From a virus: a stretch of DNA of 25,772 nucleotides. The position numbers and the translations under genes were made by a program. A model generated the notes under the pieces. That model did no database searches, had not been told where the DNA came from, and saw only the letters and a program-made list of their open reading frames with translations. Of the stretch, positions 1 to 5,654 are shown one piece after another (position 1 is the stretch's first letter; the number at the start of each line of letters is the position of its first letter). The DNA is taken from IMG/VR virus record IMGVR_UViG_3300046012_000364, positions 1 through 25,772 of that record, one strand, 5' to 3'.

Positions 1-357
1 AAAGAGAGTAGTTGTCCGAGAGATCGGCCTCTCGGAAAAAACTGCGTCGTCTGTGTCGTCGTTCTCCGCGTCGTGGGGAGACGCGTCGTGCGTTTCCTGC
101 GCTGCGCGTCGTGCTTGTCGTGCTCCGAGTCGTACGAGTTCGCGTGAGAGTTCGCCTCCGGCTTTCCTGTTGCATGTCCGATGCGCGGGACGTGCTTCGT
201 GATCTTGTCCGCCGAGCGCGCGTGCTGTCGGATGATCGAGGTCCCATTCGTCCCAGGGTTGGACGAGTTGTCCGCAGCGGAGACAGGGGACGGGGAGTCT
301 CTGCTTCCAGCGCTGTCGTCGCGCTGTCCATTCGTGGGAAGTGAGGGAGTTTGTCAC
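1..357 (-). CDS. HNH endonuclease, runs off left edge
   Basis: The minus strand from 357 encodes a beta-beta-alpha metal nuclease of the phage HNH family. Visible in order are a CLRCG knuckle, WDLDHP (catalytic-type D-H), GGQDH, then RPAHRTCNRKAG, which supplies the second Cys and the closing Asn. The tail is basic, then acidic. The start is taken as GTG at 357 because the frame upstream has no other convincing start; the ribosome binding site is weak. The gene reaches position 1 still open. Such HNH genes sit directly upstream of terminase genes in cos-type phages and are needed for cleavage of packaged DNA. If the window is circular, the protein continues at 25772 and ends at 25728, giving about 133 residues. 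The family is clear; the start is less so. Confidence 0.85.
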   Translation of the reverse strand, partial: MTNSLTSHEWTARRQRWKQRLPVPCLRCGQLVQPWDEWDLDHPTARALGGQDHEARPAHRTCNRKAGGELSRELVRLGARQARRAAQETHDASPHDAENDDTDDAVFSERPISRTTTLF

Positions 358-512
358 GATCCGTCGAGCACCTGTCGTCGTTCTGGGATCGTCACTCCTG
401 CGGGCGAGTGTGCTCGTGTTCGTCGTGCTTCGGAACCGCAGAGGATCTCGTCTGTGTCGCGCGCGGTCACAAGCCGGGAGTTCCGCGCGATGGGTGACTA
501 TGGGTGTCCGTT

Positions 513-531
513 CGTCCGTCCGTCCGTCCGT
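513..531. repeat. CGTC tetranucleotide tandem repeat
   Basis: Nearly five uninterrupted copies of CGTC run without spacers, preceded by a degenerate copy. The repeat is on the HNH-gene side of the inverted repeat at 566-599. It is a simple microsatellite; a role as a terminase binding site is only a guess from its position. Confidence 0.8.
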
Positions 532-565
532 AGCATTACGGGACCTATCTGTTTGCTATCGGTGG

Positions 566-599
566 ACTCATAGGTCCGGACATGAGCGGACCTATGGGT
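566..599. repeat. Strong inverted repeat with extra direct copy
   Basis: CATAGGTCCG (569-578) and CGGACCTATG (587-596) form a perfect 10-bp stem around an 8-nt loop. Three more pairs, one of them G-T, extend it outward. A third GGACCTAT copy lies at 541-548. There is no T-run, and no gene is being read toward it on either strand except from its flanks, so an operator, cruciform or packaging signal is more likely than a terminator. Confidence 0.65.
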
Positions 600-667
600 C
601 GTGTTAGCGTCGTGGACTGTTCGGACGTCCCGCTCATCCCGAGACAGCGCGGGACGTCCGGACGCTT

Positions 668-740
668 CGGAGTGTGGCGCAGTCGGTAGCGCGCGTGTCT
701 GGGGGACACGAGGTCGCAGGTTCAAGTCCTGTCACTCCGA
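668..740 (+). tRNA. tRNA-Pro (anticodon GGG)
   Basis: A complete cloverleaf is visible. The 7-bp acceptor stem is CGGAGTG with CACTCCG. The 4-bp D stem is GCGC with GCGC. The 5-bp anticodon stem is CGTGT with ACACG around the loop CTGGGGG (anticodon GGG at 701-703, G at position 37). The T arm closes around TTCAAGT, and the discriminator is A at 740. CCA is not encoded. The D loop is one base shorter than in typical actinobacterial tRNA-Pro, which it otherwise resembles. It reads CCC and CCU, and CCC is common in the phage genes. It is intact, so it is more likely a phage-borne tRNA than a truncated attachment-site copy. Confidence 0.93.
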
Positions 741-744
741 CGTG

Positions 745-990
745 ATGCGTCCTCCTCCTCCGCCGCGTCGTGTCCTGATCTGTTGCGCGATCGCGTGGAC
801 TGTCGACGTGATCGGAGTCGGCCTCGCGATCGTCGAGCGCGACTGGATCGTCGCTGGCTATGCGTTGAGCGCTGCGATCGCTGCGGCAGGATGGACGCTC
901 GCTGTCCGACAATGGAGCGCGTGGCGCGAGCTCGCGGAGGCGACGCTTGCTGCGTCTGCGTTCCTGTTGCAGCGTAGAGACGACGACTGA
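745..990 (+). CDS. Small membrane protein, two transmembrane segments
   Basis: This encodes 81 residues starting four bases after the tRNA end. A short Pro-rich basic N-terminus is followed by a hydrophobic stretch at about residues 10-30, a short loop (ERDW), a second hydrophobic stretch at about 34-55, and a tail ending QRRDDD. The topology is a two-helix hairpin with little outside the membrane. No family was recognised. An in-frame GTG lies directly before the ATG and no good ribosome site is visible, so the start is uncertain. It shares a unit with the tRNA and the next small membrane gene, apart from all virion genes. A lysogen-expressed accessory role is possible but not shown. Confidence 0.6.
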   Translation: MRPPPPPRRVLICCAIAWTVDVIGVGLAIVERDWIVAGYALSAAIAAAGWTLAVRQWSAWRELAEATLAASAFLLQRRDDD

Positions 991-992
991 TC

Positions 993-1118
993 GTGGATCG
1001 TGGACTGCGTCGCGTGCTCGCGATCGCGTTGCTCGTGCTCGTCGGACTCTTGTGGATCGGATCGTGCGAGCGCGGTCCAGTGTGCGAGCCGACGGAGTCG
1101 CTTCACTGTTTCCGCTAG
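993..1118 (+). CDS. Very small membrane or lipoprotein-like protein
   Basis: This encodes 41 residues from GTG, two bases after the stop of the previous gene, which suggests translational coupling. The N-terminus MDRGLRR is basic. A hydrophobic core follows (about residues 8-22), then IGSC, a passable lipobox with Cys25, and a short tail with two further Cys (31 and 39). It may be a lipoprotein or a single-pass peptide. No family was recognised. A hairpin follows at once (1120-1151), which fits the end of a transcription unit. The gene is very short and rests on the pattern of the hydrophobic core and on its context. Confidence 0.5.
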   Translation: MDRGLRRVLAIALLVLVGLLWIGSCERGPVCEPTESLHCFR

Positions 1119-1119
1119 G

Positions 1120-1151
1120 ACGCCCGTGGGGTTTGGGATCCGTCCGGGCGT
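1120..1151. terminator. Hairpin after the plus-strand tRNA/membrane unit
   Basis: ACGCCCG at 1120-1126 pairs with CGGGCGT at 1145-1151, two bases after the stop of the 41-residue gene. There is no U tract, as is usual in high-GC hosts. A second, weaker stem, TCCGGGG (1156-1162) with CCCCGGA (1180-1186), follows. Confidence 0.5.
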
Positions 1152-1208
1152 AGCCTCCGGGGTGTCCGTCGCGTTCCTCCCCCGGACGCGATGCCGCGCG
1201 AAACACGA

Positions 1209-1241
1209 ACGTCCCCGGAGCCTGTCGGCTTCCGGGGACGT
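1209..1241. terminator. Hairpin terminator at end of leftward early operon
   Basis: ACGTCCCCGGAGCC pairs with GGCTTCCGGGGACGT around TGTC, giving 14 pairs with one bulged T. It lies 13 bases beyond the stop of the last early gene at 1255, so it probably ends that operon. It may also stop readthrough from the plus-strand unit. Confidence 0.75.
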
Positions 1242-1254
1242 CGCTCTTGCTGGA

Positions 1255-1632
1255 CTACGCGACGCGTTCGCGACAGTCGGGGAGTCGACAGCGTCGCTGT
1301 CCACGGACGGGGAGATCGTGGAGCGGGATCCACAGATCCCAGAACGACTCCGCGACGTGCGCTCGTGCGTGCTGGTGGATCAGTCGGAAGTGGATCTCGT
1401 GGAGGAGTTCGTCCGTCCGGAGATACCACTCGGTGTCCTGCGTGAAGATCCCGACAGGCTCGTGACGCTTCCGCGCGTAGCGATGCCACGCGCGCTCCGT
1501 GGACTGTGTCCCCGCGTGCCAGCCGAGCGTCTCCCAGCCGATCCGCTGCGACGCGTGCGTCCGACAGCGCGCGGACGCGTCCCAGGAGTAGCCGACTTTG
1601 ATCCGATCCCCCGCGATCCCGTAGTAGATCAC
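1255..1632 (-). CDS. GIY-YIG / T5orf172-like nuclease domain protein
   Basis: This encodes 125 residues from GTG at 1632, which overlaps the previous stop by GTGA. The N-terminus reads MIYYGIAGDRIKVGY, then R-C-R around 22-24, then an E-x-A-W-H segment, and later TEWY followed by a helix. This order resembles the T5orf172 branch of the GIY-YIG nuclease superfamily: a Y-x-x-G strand, I-K-V/I-G-Y, R, E, and finally an acidic aromatic EW[YF]. The C-terminal 35 residues are basic with two Cys and fit no family I know. It is the last gene of the early operon and ends in a hairpin. Nuclease activity is inferred from the fold only. Confidence 0.6.
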   Translation of the reverse strand: MIYYGIAGDRIKVGYSWDASARCRTHASQRIGWETLGWHAGTQSTERAWHRYARKRHEPVGIFTQDTEWYLRTDELLHEIHFRLIHQHARAHVAESFWDLWIPLHDLPVRGQRRCRLPDCRERVA

Positions 1633-1775
1633 GACTGCTCCTCGATCCCTGCGAGCGCTGCGGCGAGGAGATCGTTCACGACGTAGGAGACGCTCCTGTC
1701 CTGGCTCTCCGCGATCTCGGAGAGTCGTTCCCAGATCGCGTCCGGGATCCGGATGGAGCGTGCGCGCGTGCTCAC
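1629..1775 (-). CDS. Ribbon-helix-helix DNA-binding protein
   Basis: This encodes 48 residues from GTG at 1775, overlapping the upstream stop by GTGA and the downstream start by GTGA. The sequence ARSIRIPDAIWERLSEIA followed by SVSYVVNDLLAAAL is the classic CopG/Arc pattern: a short beta strand with alternating basic and hydrophobic residues, then two helices. Proteins of this size act as dimers on short operators. Its target is unknown. The palindrome at 2417-2433, in front of the gene before it, is the nearest candidate site. Being coupled to the GIY-YIG-like gene, it may regulate that short end of the operon. Confidence 0.75.
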   Translation of the reverse strand: MSTRARSIRIPDAIWERLSEIAESQDRSVSYVVNDLLAAALAGIEEQS

Positions 1776-2407
1776 CAGCGTCCCGCGAAGTCGAACGTCG
1801 GGACGACGGACGCGATCGTGTCGAGCGTGGACTCGTGCAGCGTGGGACGTCCTGCGATCAGGAGCGGGCCGACGAGCGGGGCGCCACTGTGGAGCGCGAG
1901 TCGCTCTCCTGCGAGCGTCTCGACGATGCGCGTCCCTGTCGCGTTCGCGGGTCGTTCGTCCGTCGCTCCGTTCGCGTCGTAGTAGACGCGGACGTCGTCG
2001 AGGATCAGGCAGTCGATCTCGCGTGCTCCGAGGAGCGTCCGGATCCCTTCGGTGGAGTCCTGGATCGTGACGCGGATCGCGCGTCCGTCCGTGGTGAGGG
2101 AGAGCGCGTCGACTGTCGGGACGGGTCCGTCGAGTTCGTGTGCTGTCTCGTCTAACTCCTCCCCGCCGTCCGCGTCGTCTCTGTGGACGTAGCCAGGCTC
2201 CGCGATCCCGCGCAGTCCCCGTCCGTAGTCGGGATCCGTCGCGTCGCGCAGCGCGGCGACTGCTCCCTCCACTTCGCCGCACGCTTCGGAGAGCGCGTCC
2301 GCGTCGTTATCGCGGAGCGTCTGCTCGATCCAGCGCAGTCCTTCGCGAGCTCGACGGACGTACGCGATCGCTTCGGTCTTGGTCATGGGCTGCTCTTGTG
2401 TCGTCAT
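1772..2407 (-). CDS. DUF3846-like protein with N-terminal helical region
   Basis: This encodes 211 residues from ATG at 2407. The first 60 or so are helical and charged, with no recognised domain. The second half reads like DUF3846: a beta-rich segment ending VYYDANGATDERPANATG, then LVGPLLIAG. The family pattern is (D/E)xxGxxxxxPxN, a helix, and G-(D/P)-x-(L/V)-(L/V)-(I/V)-G. DUF3846 proteins occur in many phages and plasmids; their function is unknown to me. GGAGG sits only one base before this ATG, so the second ATG at 2386 is an alternative start. The gene has its own upstream palindrome and may have its own promoter. A second DUF3846-like gene lies at 6123-6494. Confidence 0.6.
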   Translation of the reverse strand: MTTQEQPMTKTEAIAYVRRAREGLRWIEQTLRDNDADALSEACGEVEGAVAALRDATDPDYGRGLRGIAEPGYVHRDDADGGEELDETAHELDGPVPTVDALSLTTDGRAIRVTIQDSTEGIRTLLGAREIDCLILDDVRVYYDANGATDERPANATGTRIVETLAGERLALHSGAPLVGPLLIAGRPTLHESTLDTIASVVPTFDFAGRW

Positions 2408-2416
2408 GCCTCCACT

Positions 2417-2433
2417 GTATGACAGCGTCATAC
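2417..2433. promoter_or_regulatory. Perfect palindrome GTATGAC-AGC-GTCATAC, operator candidate
   Basis: Seven-base arms flank a 3-base centre in the only non-overlapping gap in the second half of the early operon (2408-2439), 10 bases upstream of the next start. The size and symmetry suit a dimeric regulator such as the RHH protein at 1629-1775. A weak TATGAC -10-like element lies within it. Binding is not shown. Confidence 0.6.
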
Positions 2434-2439
2434 GCTGGA

Positions 2440-2667
2440 CTAATCGACGTCCCCGGACGCTTGCTGCGAGTTGAGCGCGATCGTCAGGACGTGTCGTCCC
2501 CAGGAGTCGACGTTGTCTGGACGCTTCCCGCAGTGACAGCCGAGTCTCCCCCGGAAGCGATGCTCGACGAGCACGCGTTCGACGAGCGTCGCGATCCGTT
2601 GCGCGCGTCGTCGTTCGTACTCGCGTTCGATCCGCTTCCACTGCTGCGCGATCTCTGCGTCGCTCAT
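2440..2667 (-). CDS. Hypothetical small protein with CHC motif
   Basis: This encodes 75 residues from ATG at 2667, ATGA-coupled to the previous gene. The first half is a highly charged helix (IAQQWKRIEREYERRRAQR). The second half has a C-H-C-G segment around residue 45 followed by a WGRHVLTIAL helix. The Cys-His cluster may bind a metal. I recognise no family. It ends with TAG just before the palindrome at 2417-2433, so it is the last gene of the unbroken coupled chain. Confidence 0.65.
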   Translation of the reverse strand: MSDAEIAQQWKRIEREYERRRAQRIATLVERVLVEHRFRGRLGCHCGKRPDNVDSWGRHVLTIALNSQQASGDVD

Positions 2668-2753
2668 GCGCGATCCCTCCGTCCCAGATATCTCCCGACT
2701 GCGATCGCGATCGGGATCACTCCGATGGAGTAGAGGACGACTGCGAGTCTCAT
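2664..2753 (-). CDS. Very small membrane protein
   Basis: This encodes 29 residues, ATGA-coupled on both sides. The sequence is MRLAVVLYSIGVIPIAIAV followed by a basic end (GRYLGRRDRA): a single transmembrane segment with an inside-positive C-terminus. The coupling to both neighbours is the main reason to accept so short a gene. Its function is unknown. Confidence 0.6.
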   Translation of the reverse strand: MRLAVVLYSIGVIPIAIAVGRYLGRRDRA

Positions 2754-3109
2754 GTCTGCTCTCCTGTCAGGACTCGTCGGATGAGGATCTGTGCGCGCTT
2801 GGAGGGACGTCGCGTCCGGAAGGGACGTCGTCGTCCCTGGTCGTACGGGACGGGAGTCGCGAACTGGTCTGCTGTCGCGTCGACGACGTTCCCGTCTGTG
2901 TCGATCAGGAACCAGTGAGGGGTCTGCTCGTGGACGATCCGGACGGGACGGAGCGTGCGTCCTGTCAGATGGAAGATCGTCTCTGACGCGACGTAGCAGT
3001 GTCCGGCGCTCGCGCTGCGTCGTGGCGTGTTCCTGGACTCGGGTCGGAGGAGATCGTCGGACAGACACGAGCGCACGAGCTCGACGAGTCGGTCCATGTC
3101 GGGAGTCAT
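2750..3109 (-). CDS. Hypothetical protein with Cys-His-Asp triad pattern
   Basis: This encodes 119 residues from ATG at 3109, ATGA-coupled on both sides. A helical N-terminus is followed by SAGHCYVASETIFHL (Cys38), then EQTPHWFLID (His65), then GNVVDATADQF (Asp77). A Cys at a helix start, a His on a strand next to a Trp, and an Asp in the following strand is the layout of papain- or transglutaminase-like cysteine enzymes. I have seen this HWFL...DATxxQF type among phage hypothetical proteins without a function. It is too small for a complete classical protease and may be a minimal domain or a non-enzymatic relative. Confidence 0.65.
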   Translation of the reverse strand: MTPDMDRLVELVRSCLSDDLLRPESRNTPRRSASAGHCYVASETIFHLTGRTLRPVRIVHEQTPHWFLIDTDGNVVDATADQFATPVPYDQGRRRPFRTRRPSKRAQILIRRVLTGEQT

Positions 3110-3546
3110 GCGCGCTCCCCGGAGACGTAGAGGAAGCGGAGTCGTGTCGCGTAGTCCCAGACAGACCACGCGAGCGTGTCTCTGTTGGTGAAGTTCATCC
3201 GGAGCCGATAACCGACTCCGGATCCCTCCCATGAGAGGACGACGAGTCTCAACCATGCTTCCGGTTCGGACGCGTGAATGATGCGGAGTCGTGCGAGAGC
3301 GCGATCAAGATCCCGAACGTCGTCGAGGATCGGGGCGGGCTTCGTCTCGACGTAGATCACTTGCGTCCCGTAGCGCGTGCGGAAGTCGGGGACGTAGTGA
3401 TCGCTTTCGTTCGCGAACCCGCGCGGTTCGTACTCCCACGATCGTCCGTTGTGGTCAAGGATCCCGGCGTACGTGGCTTCGAGTCCTGATCTCATGGGAG
3501 TGTCTTTGTACGTCGTCGGACGCGCGGCGATCCCGTACGTCGTCAC
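3106..3546 (-). CDS. PD-(D/E)XK (TnsA-like) endonuclease domain protein
   Basis: This encodes 146 residues from GTG at 3546 (GTGA overlap). The signature is SGLEATYA (Glu23), WEYEPRGF (Glu40), HYVPDF (Asp54) and IYVETKPAP (Glu67-x-Lys69). These are the ordered active-site positions of the restriction-endonuclease fold as used in TnsA and phage endonuclease families. The rest alternates helices and strands as expected. A later ATG at residue 18 is an alternative start, but the 4-nt overlap favours the GTG. It lies among DNA-metabolism genes, so it probably cuts DNA. The substrate (host DNA, junctions or competing phage DNA) cannot be told. Confidence 0.7.
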   Translation of the reverse strand: MTTYGIAARPTTYKDTPMRSGLEATYAGILDHNGRSWEYEPRGFANESDHYVPDFRTRYGTQVIYVETKPAPILDDVRDLDRALARLRIIHASEPEAWLRLVVLSWEGSGVGYRLRMNFTNRDTLAWSVWDYATRLRFLYVSGERA

Positions 3547-3728
3547 GGCGCGCCGTCGATCCCGAACAGAGCGTCTGCGTCTGCGTAGTCGTCGACAGGA
3601 TCGGACGACGGCGCGAGATGCTCGTCGATCTCGTCTGCGATCTGGATCCAGAGCTCGCGATCGCGTTCCTCGATCTCGGGATCGTCTGCTCGCTCCCGGC
3701 AGTAGTCGCGGAACGATTCCAGGCTCAT
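3543..3728 (-). CDS. Small acidic hypothetical protein
   Basis: This encodes 61 residues from ATG at 3728, ATGA-coupled upstream and GTGA-coupled downstream. It is strongly acidic and mostly helical (ESFRDYCRERADDPEIEERD, then a disordered Asp-rich tail). No family was recognised. Small acidic proteins in such operons are often protein-binding or DNA-mimic inhibitors, but nothing here shows that. Confidence 0.65.
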   Translation of the reverse strand: MSLESFRDYCRERADDPEIEERDRELWIQIADEIDEHLAPSSDPVDDYADADALFGIDGAP

Positions 3729-4129
3729 GCTCGCGAACACCCCTCTCCCTCGATCCAGCAAGCGGGACCGTGCCAGCGCAGGCACGCGGAGCGCGCTCCT
3801 GCGATCTTGCGGATATCGCGCAGCGCACGCGACGACGACGCTGTCGGCTGTCTGTCTGCGAAGTTGTGGATCAGGAAGCCGGGAGGCTCTTCGTGCCAGA
3901 GGTCGTACTTCACGAGCAGTCGCGCTGTCACGGGAGTCCCGTGCATGTAGATCAGCGCGGAGCGTGGGATCCGTCCGTCTGTCTCGGAGTCCACGGACCA
4001 TCCGATCGCGCAGACGTAGGAGAAGAGCGCGCGATACTTCGCGGACGCGGGAGCGGGATCGTCGAGCAGCGCGAGGACTTTGTCGTGAGACGCGAGCGAC
4101 GTGTCGACGCGGAACCAGGGGAGGCTCAT
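3725..4129 (-). CDS. Replication-type N-terminal domain protein (short)
   Basis: This encodes 134 residues from ATG at 4129 (ATGA overlap). The opening MSLPWFRVDTSLASHDKVLA, then a helix with SYVCAIGW, then DGRIPRSAL and LLVKYDLWHEEPPGFLIHNF resembles the winged-helix-like N-terminal domain of actinophage replication-initiation and DnaD-like proteins (W-F-x-V-D, a helix, D-G-x-[IV]-P, then LW...G.....F.DW/F). Those proteins usually carry a further C-terminal part. Here only about 40 basic residues with three Cys follow. It may be a truncated or minimal form that loads host replication proteins at the phage origin. Confidence 0.55.
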   Translation of the reverse strand: MSLPWFRVDTSLASHDKVLALLDDPAPASAKYRALFSYVCAIGWSVDSETDGRIPRSALIYMHGTPVTARLLVKYDLWHEEPPGFLIHNFADRQPTASSSRALRDIRKIAGARSACLRWHGPACWIEGEGCSRA

Positions 4130-4812
4130 CCGTCGTCTCTCTTCGGGTAGGGGAGGACAGGGAAGCGGAGCAGCGCGCGTCGCTGTCGGAGTTGCGTCCG
4201 CGATCCGAGGAGGTAGACGTAACGGTGTTTCCCGCCGCCTTTGTGTCGGGTCCAGCCGAGCGACTCTCCGCGCTCGACGTCGACATGTCCGGAGAGGTAT
4301 GTCGAGTGACGTCCTCCGCGTGCGTCCACGAAGTAGTAAGGATCTCCCGCGACTCCTGTGTAGAGCGCGTTCGTCGCCTGGTAGACGTATCCCAGGTGTC
4401 CGACTTCCGTCGCTGCGTACGTGACGATCCCCCAGACGTCGGGGAACAGTCGACGGATCTCGCGCAGGGATCCTCCGATCAGTCGCGACTCTGCGTTGAT
4501 CGGGGAGCGATCCGCGAACGCGAGTCGTCCCATATGCCAGACGTGATCGTGTCCGCCTTCCTCCCCGAACATGGCTTCGCAGACGTCCCGCGTCGGCAGG
4601 TTGTAGGACACGATCCCGTGAAGCGTCGCTCCCTCCCACAGTCCCCAGCGCCACAGTCGGGATCCGCCTGTGTCTGTGTAGTGATAGCGATGGGAGAACT
4701 CGTCGACGTCGCGTGTCGTGACGGGAGCGATCGTCATGTCGCGGACGTGCGGTGTCCGCGTCCTGGACTCGACGTCGAACAGATCCGGGTTGATCGACTC
4801 GCGCGGACTCAT
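4126..4812 (-). CDS. Mom-like DNA modification protein (GNAT-fold type)
   Basis: This encodes 228 residues from ATG at 4812 (ATGA overlap). An internal ATG at residue 26 (MTIAPVTTRDVDEF) matches the usual family start, so the first 25 residues may be an extension. The conserved core is SRLIGGSL (109-116), then TYAATEVGHLGYVYQ and ATNALYTG (131-153). This pattern is shared with proteins annotated as Mom-family adenine modification enzymes, relatives of phage Mu Mom, which hypermodify adenine in DNA and block host restriction. It sits directly downstream of a cytosine-5 methyltransferase, which supports a role in protecting phage DNA. The chemistry and target site are unknown. Confidence 0.6.
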   Translation of the reverse strand: MSPRESINPDLFDVESRTRTPHVRDMTIAPVTTRDVDEFSHRYHYTDTGGSRLWRWGLWEGATLHGIVSYNLPTRDVCEAMFGEEGGHDHVWHMGRLAFADRSPINAESRLIGGSLREIRRLFPDVWGIVTYAATEVGHLGYVYQATNALYTGVAGDPYYFVDARGGRHSTYLSGHVDVERGESLGWTRHKGGGKHRYVYLLGSRTQLRQRRALLRFPVLPYPKRDDG

Positions 4813-5654
4813 GAGACGAGTCCAGCTTCTAGACAGTCCAGGCACAGGACAGATCCCTCTGTCGGATCGTCGTTCCCGCATTCGACGCACGCGGACGGAC
4901 GCTCCATCGCTGCGAGGATCTGCGTCCCGACGTGCTCTGTGTAGATCGGCGGGATCGCTTCGGAGAGTTGATCGACGGACATGGGCCAGTCGACTCCCAT
5001 GAGCGCGAAGCGGACAGACGGCTCCGGCGTGTATCCGCCGCGCGACTTGCGAGGATTGTCCCGCGAGCGATCCGGGGAGCCTCCTCCGTAGACTCCTCCG
5101 ATCCGGTTCCGTCGACGATCCTCCGCGCAGCGACAGACGTCGTGGCGTCGGAGCGGGACGTTCGACAGGAACAGACGATGACGTCGGAGTCGCAGATCGC
5201 GTCCGTCGTGATCGAACGCGACGAGCGGGAACTCCGATCCGCAGACGAGCAGCGCTCCCGGCATAGGCGCTCCGGGGACGTTCTCGATCACGTAGGGACG
5301 CGTCCACACTGCTGCGAAGTAGTCGACGAGTCGCTCCACGTCGCGCGGATACTCGCGTCCGTGATCGTTCCGCGTGATCGAGTATTCCTGACACGGCGGG
5401 GACGCGTGGATCACGTCGAACTCGTCGAGCGGGAGTCGACCGTTCACGAGCTCGACGTCTCGTGCGGGCGGGAGCAGCGAGTCGACGTCGACGCGCATGT
5501 CGAGCAGGACGTCCCAGACGTCCGCGAGGACGCAAGGAAACGGGTAGGACGCGAGCGCGCGCGGATCGCTGTCTACTCCGACGACGTCGAAGCCTGCGCG
5601 GGCGTAGCCCACGCTTGCTCCTCCCGCTCCGCAGTAGAGATCCAGGAGTCGCAC
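4809..5654 (-). CDS. DNA (cytosine-5) methyltransferase with C-terminal zinc ribbon
   Basis: This encodes 281 residues from GTG at 5654, preceded by GAGGAG. Motif I is DLYCGAGGASVGYARAGF (5-22). The catalytic SPPCQ has Cys88. ENV is at 124-126 (YVIENVPGAP). An LRRHRLF block (about 156-162) fits motif VIII, and a GTQIL helix near 243 fits the closing motif X. The enzyme would methylate C5 of cytosine in a short site. The region for target recognition is brief (about 170-215), so specificity cannot be read. Cys256, 259, 271 and 274 form an added zinc ribbon, unusual for this class. It may protect phage DNA together with the following Mom-like gene. Confidence 0.88.
   Translation of the reverse strand: MRLLDLYCGAGGASVGYARAGFDVVGVDSDPRALASYPFPCVLADVWDVLLDMRVDVDSLLPPARDVELVNGRLPLDEFDVIHASPPCQEYSITRNDHGREYPRDVERLVDYFAAVWTRPYVIENVPGAPMPGALLVCGSEFPLVAFDHDGRDLRLRRHRLFLSNVPLRRHDVCRCAEDRRRNRIGGVYGGGSPDRSRDNPRKSRGGYTPEPSVRFALMGVDWPMSVDQLSEAIPPIYTEHVGTQILAAMERPSACVECGNDDPTEGSVLCLDCLEAGLVS

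Larger units (their letters stand above)
358..667. promoter_or_regulatory. Non-coding region between HNH gene and tRNA; candidate late promoter and packaging site
   Basis: No coding frame with recognisable protein content was found here. The stretch holds two close copies of ATGGGTG (490-496 and 500-506), a CGTC tetranucleotide run, a small CCGTA/TACGG inverted repeat around 528-541, and three copies of an 8-mer GGACCTAT or its complement. It lies upstream of the HNH-terminase genes and upstream of the plus-strand tRNA unit. In HNH-type phages the cos site and late promoter usually lie near here, but neither a consensus promoter nor a defined cos sequence could be seen. Confidence 0.4.

Noticed and set aside
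513-531. CRISPR-like repeat
   Set aside because: The repeat unit is four bases with no spacers; no array of any kind and no cas genes were found.
12-607. Plus-strand open frames over the left end
   Set aside because: They have no recognisable protein content and lie opposite the HNH gene or in the repeat-rich gap.
668-740. tRNA gene as an integrated-prophage att copy
   Set aside because: The tRNA is complete and far from the integrase, and no second partial copy of its 3' end was seen in the window.
4126-5535. Very long open frame extending the Mom-like protein to 5535
   Set aside because: Its upper part is the other-frame shadow of the methyltransferase, is extremely Arg-rich, and the ATGA overlap at 4812 gives the proper start.
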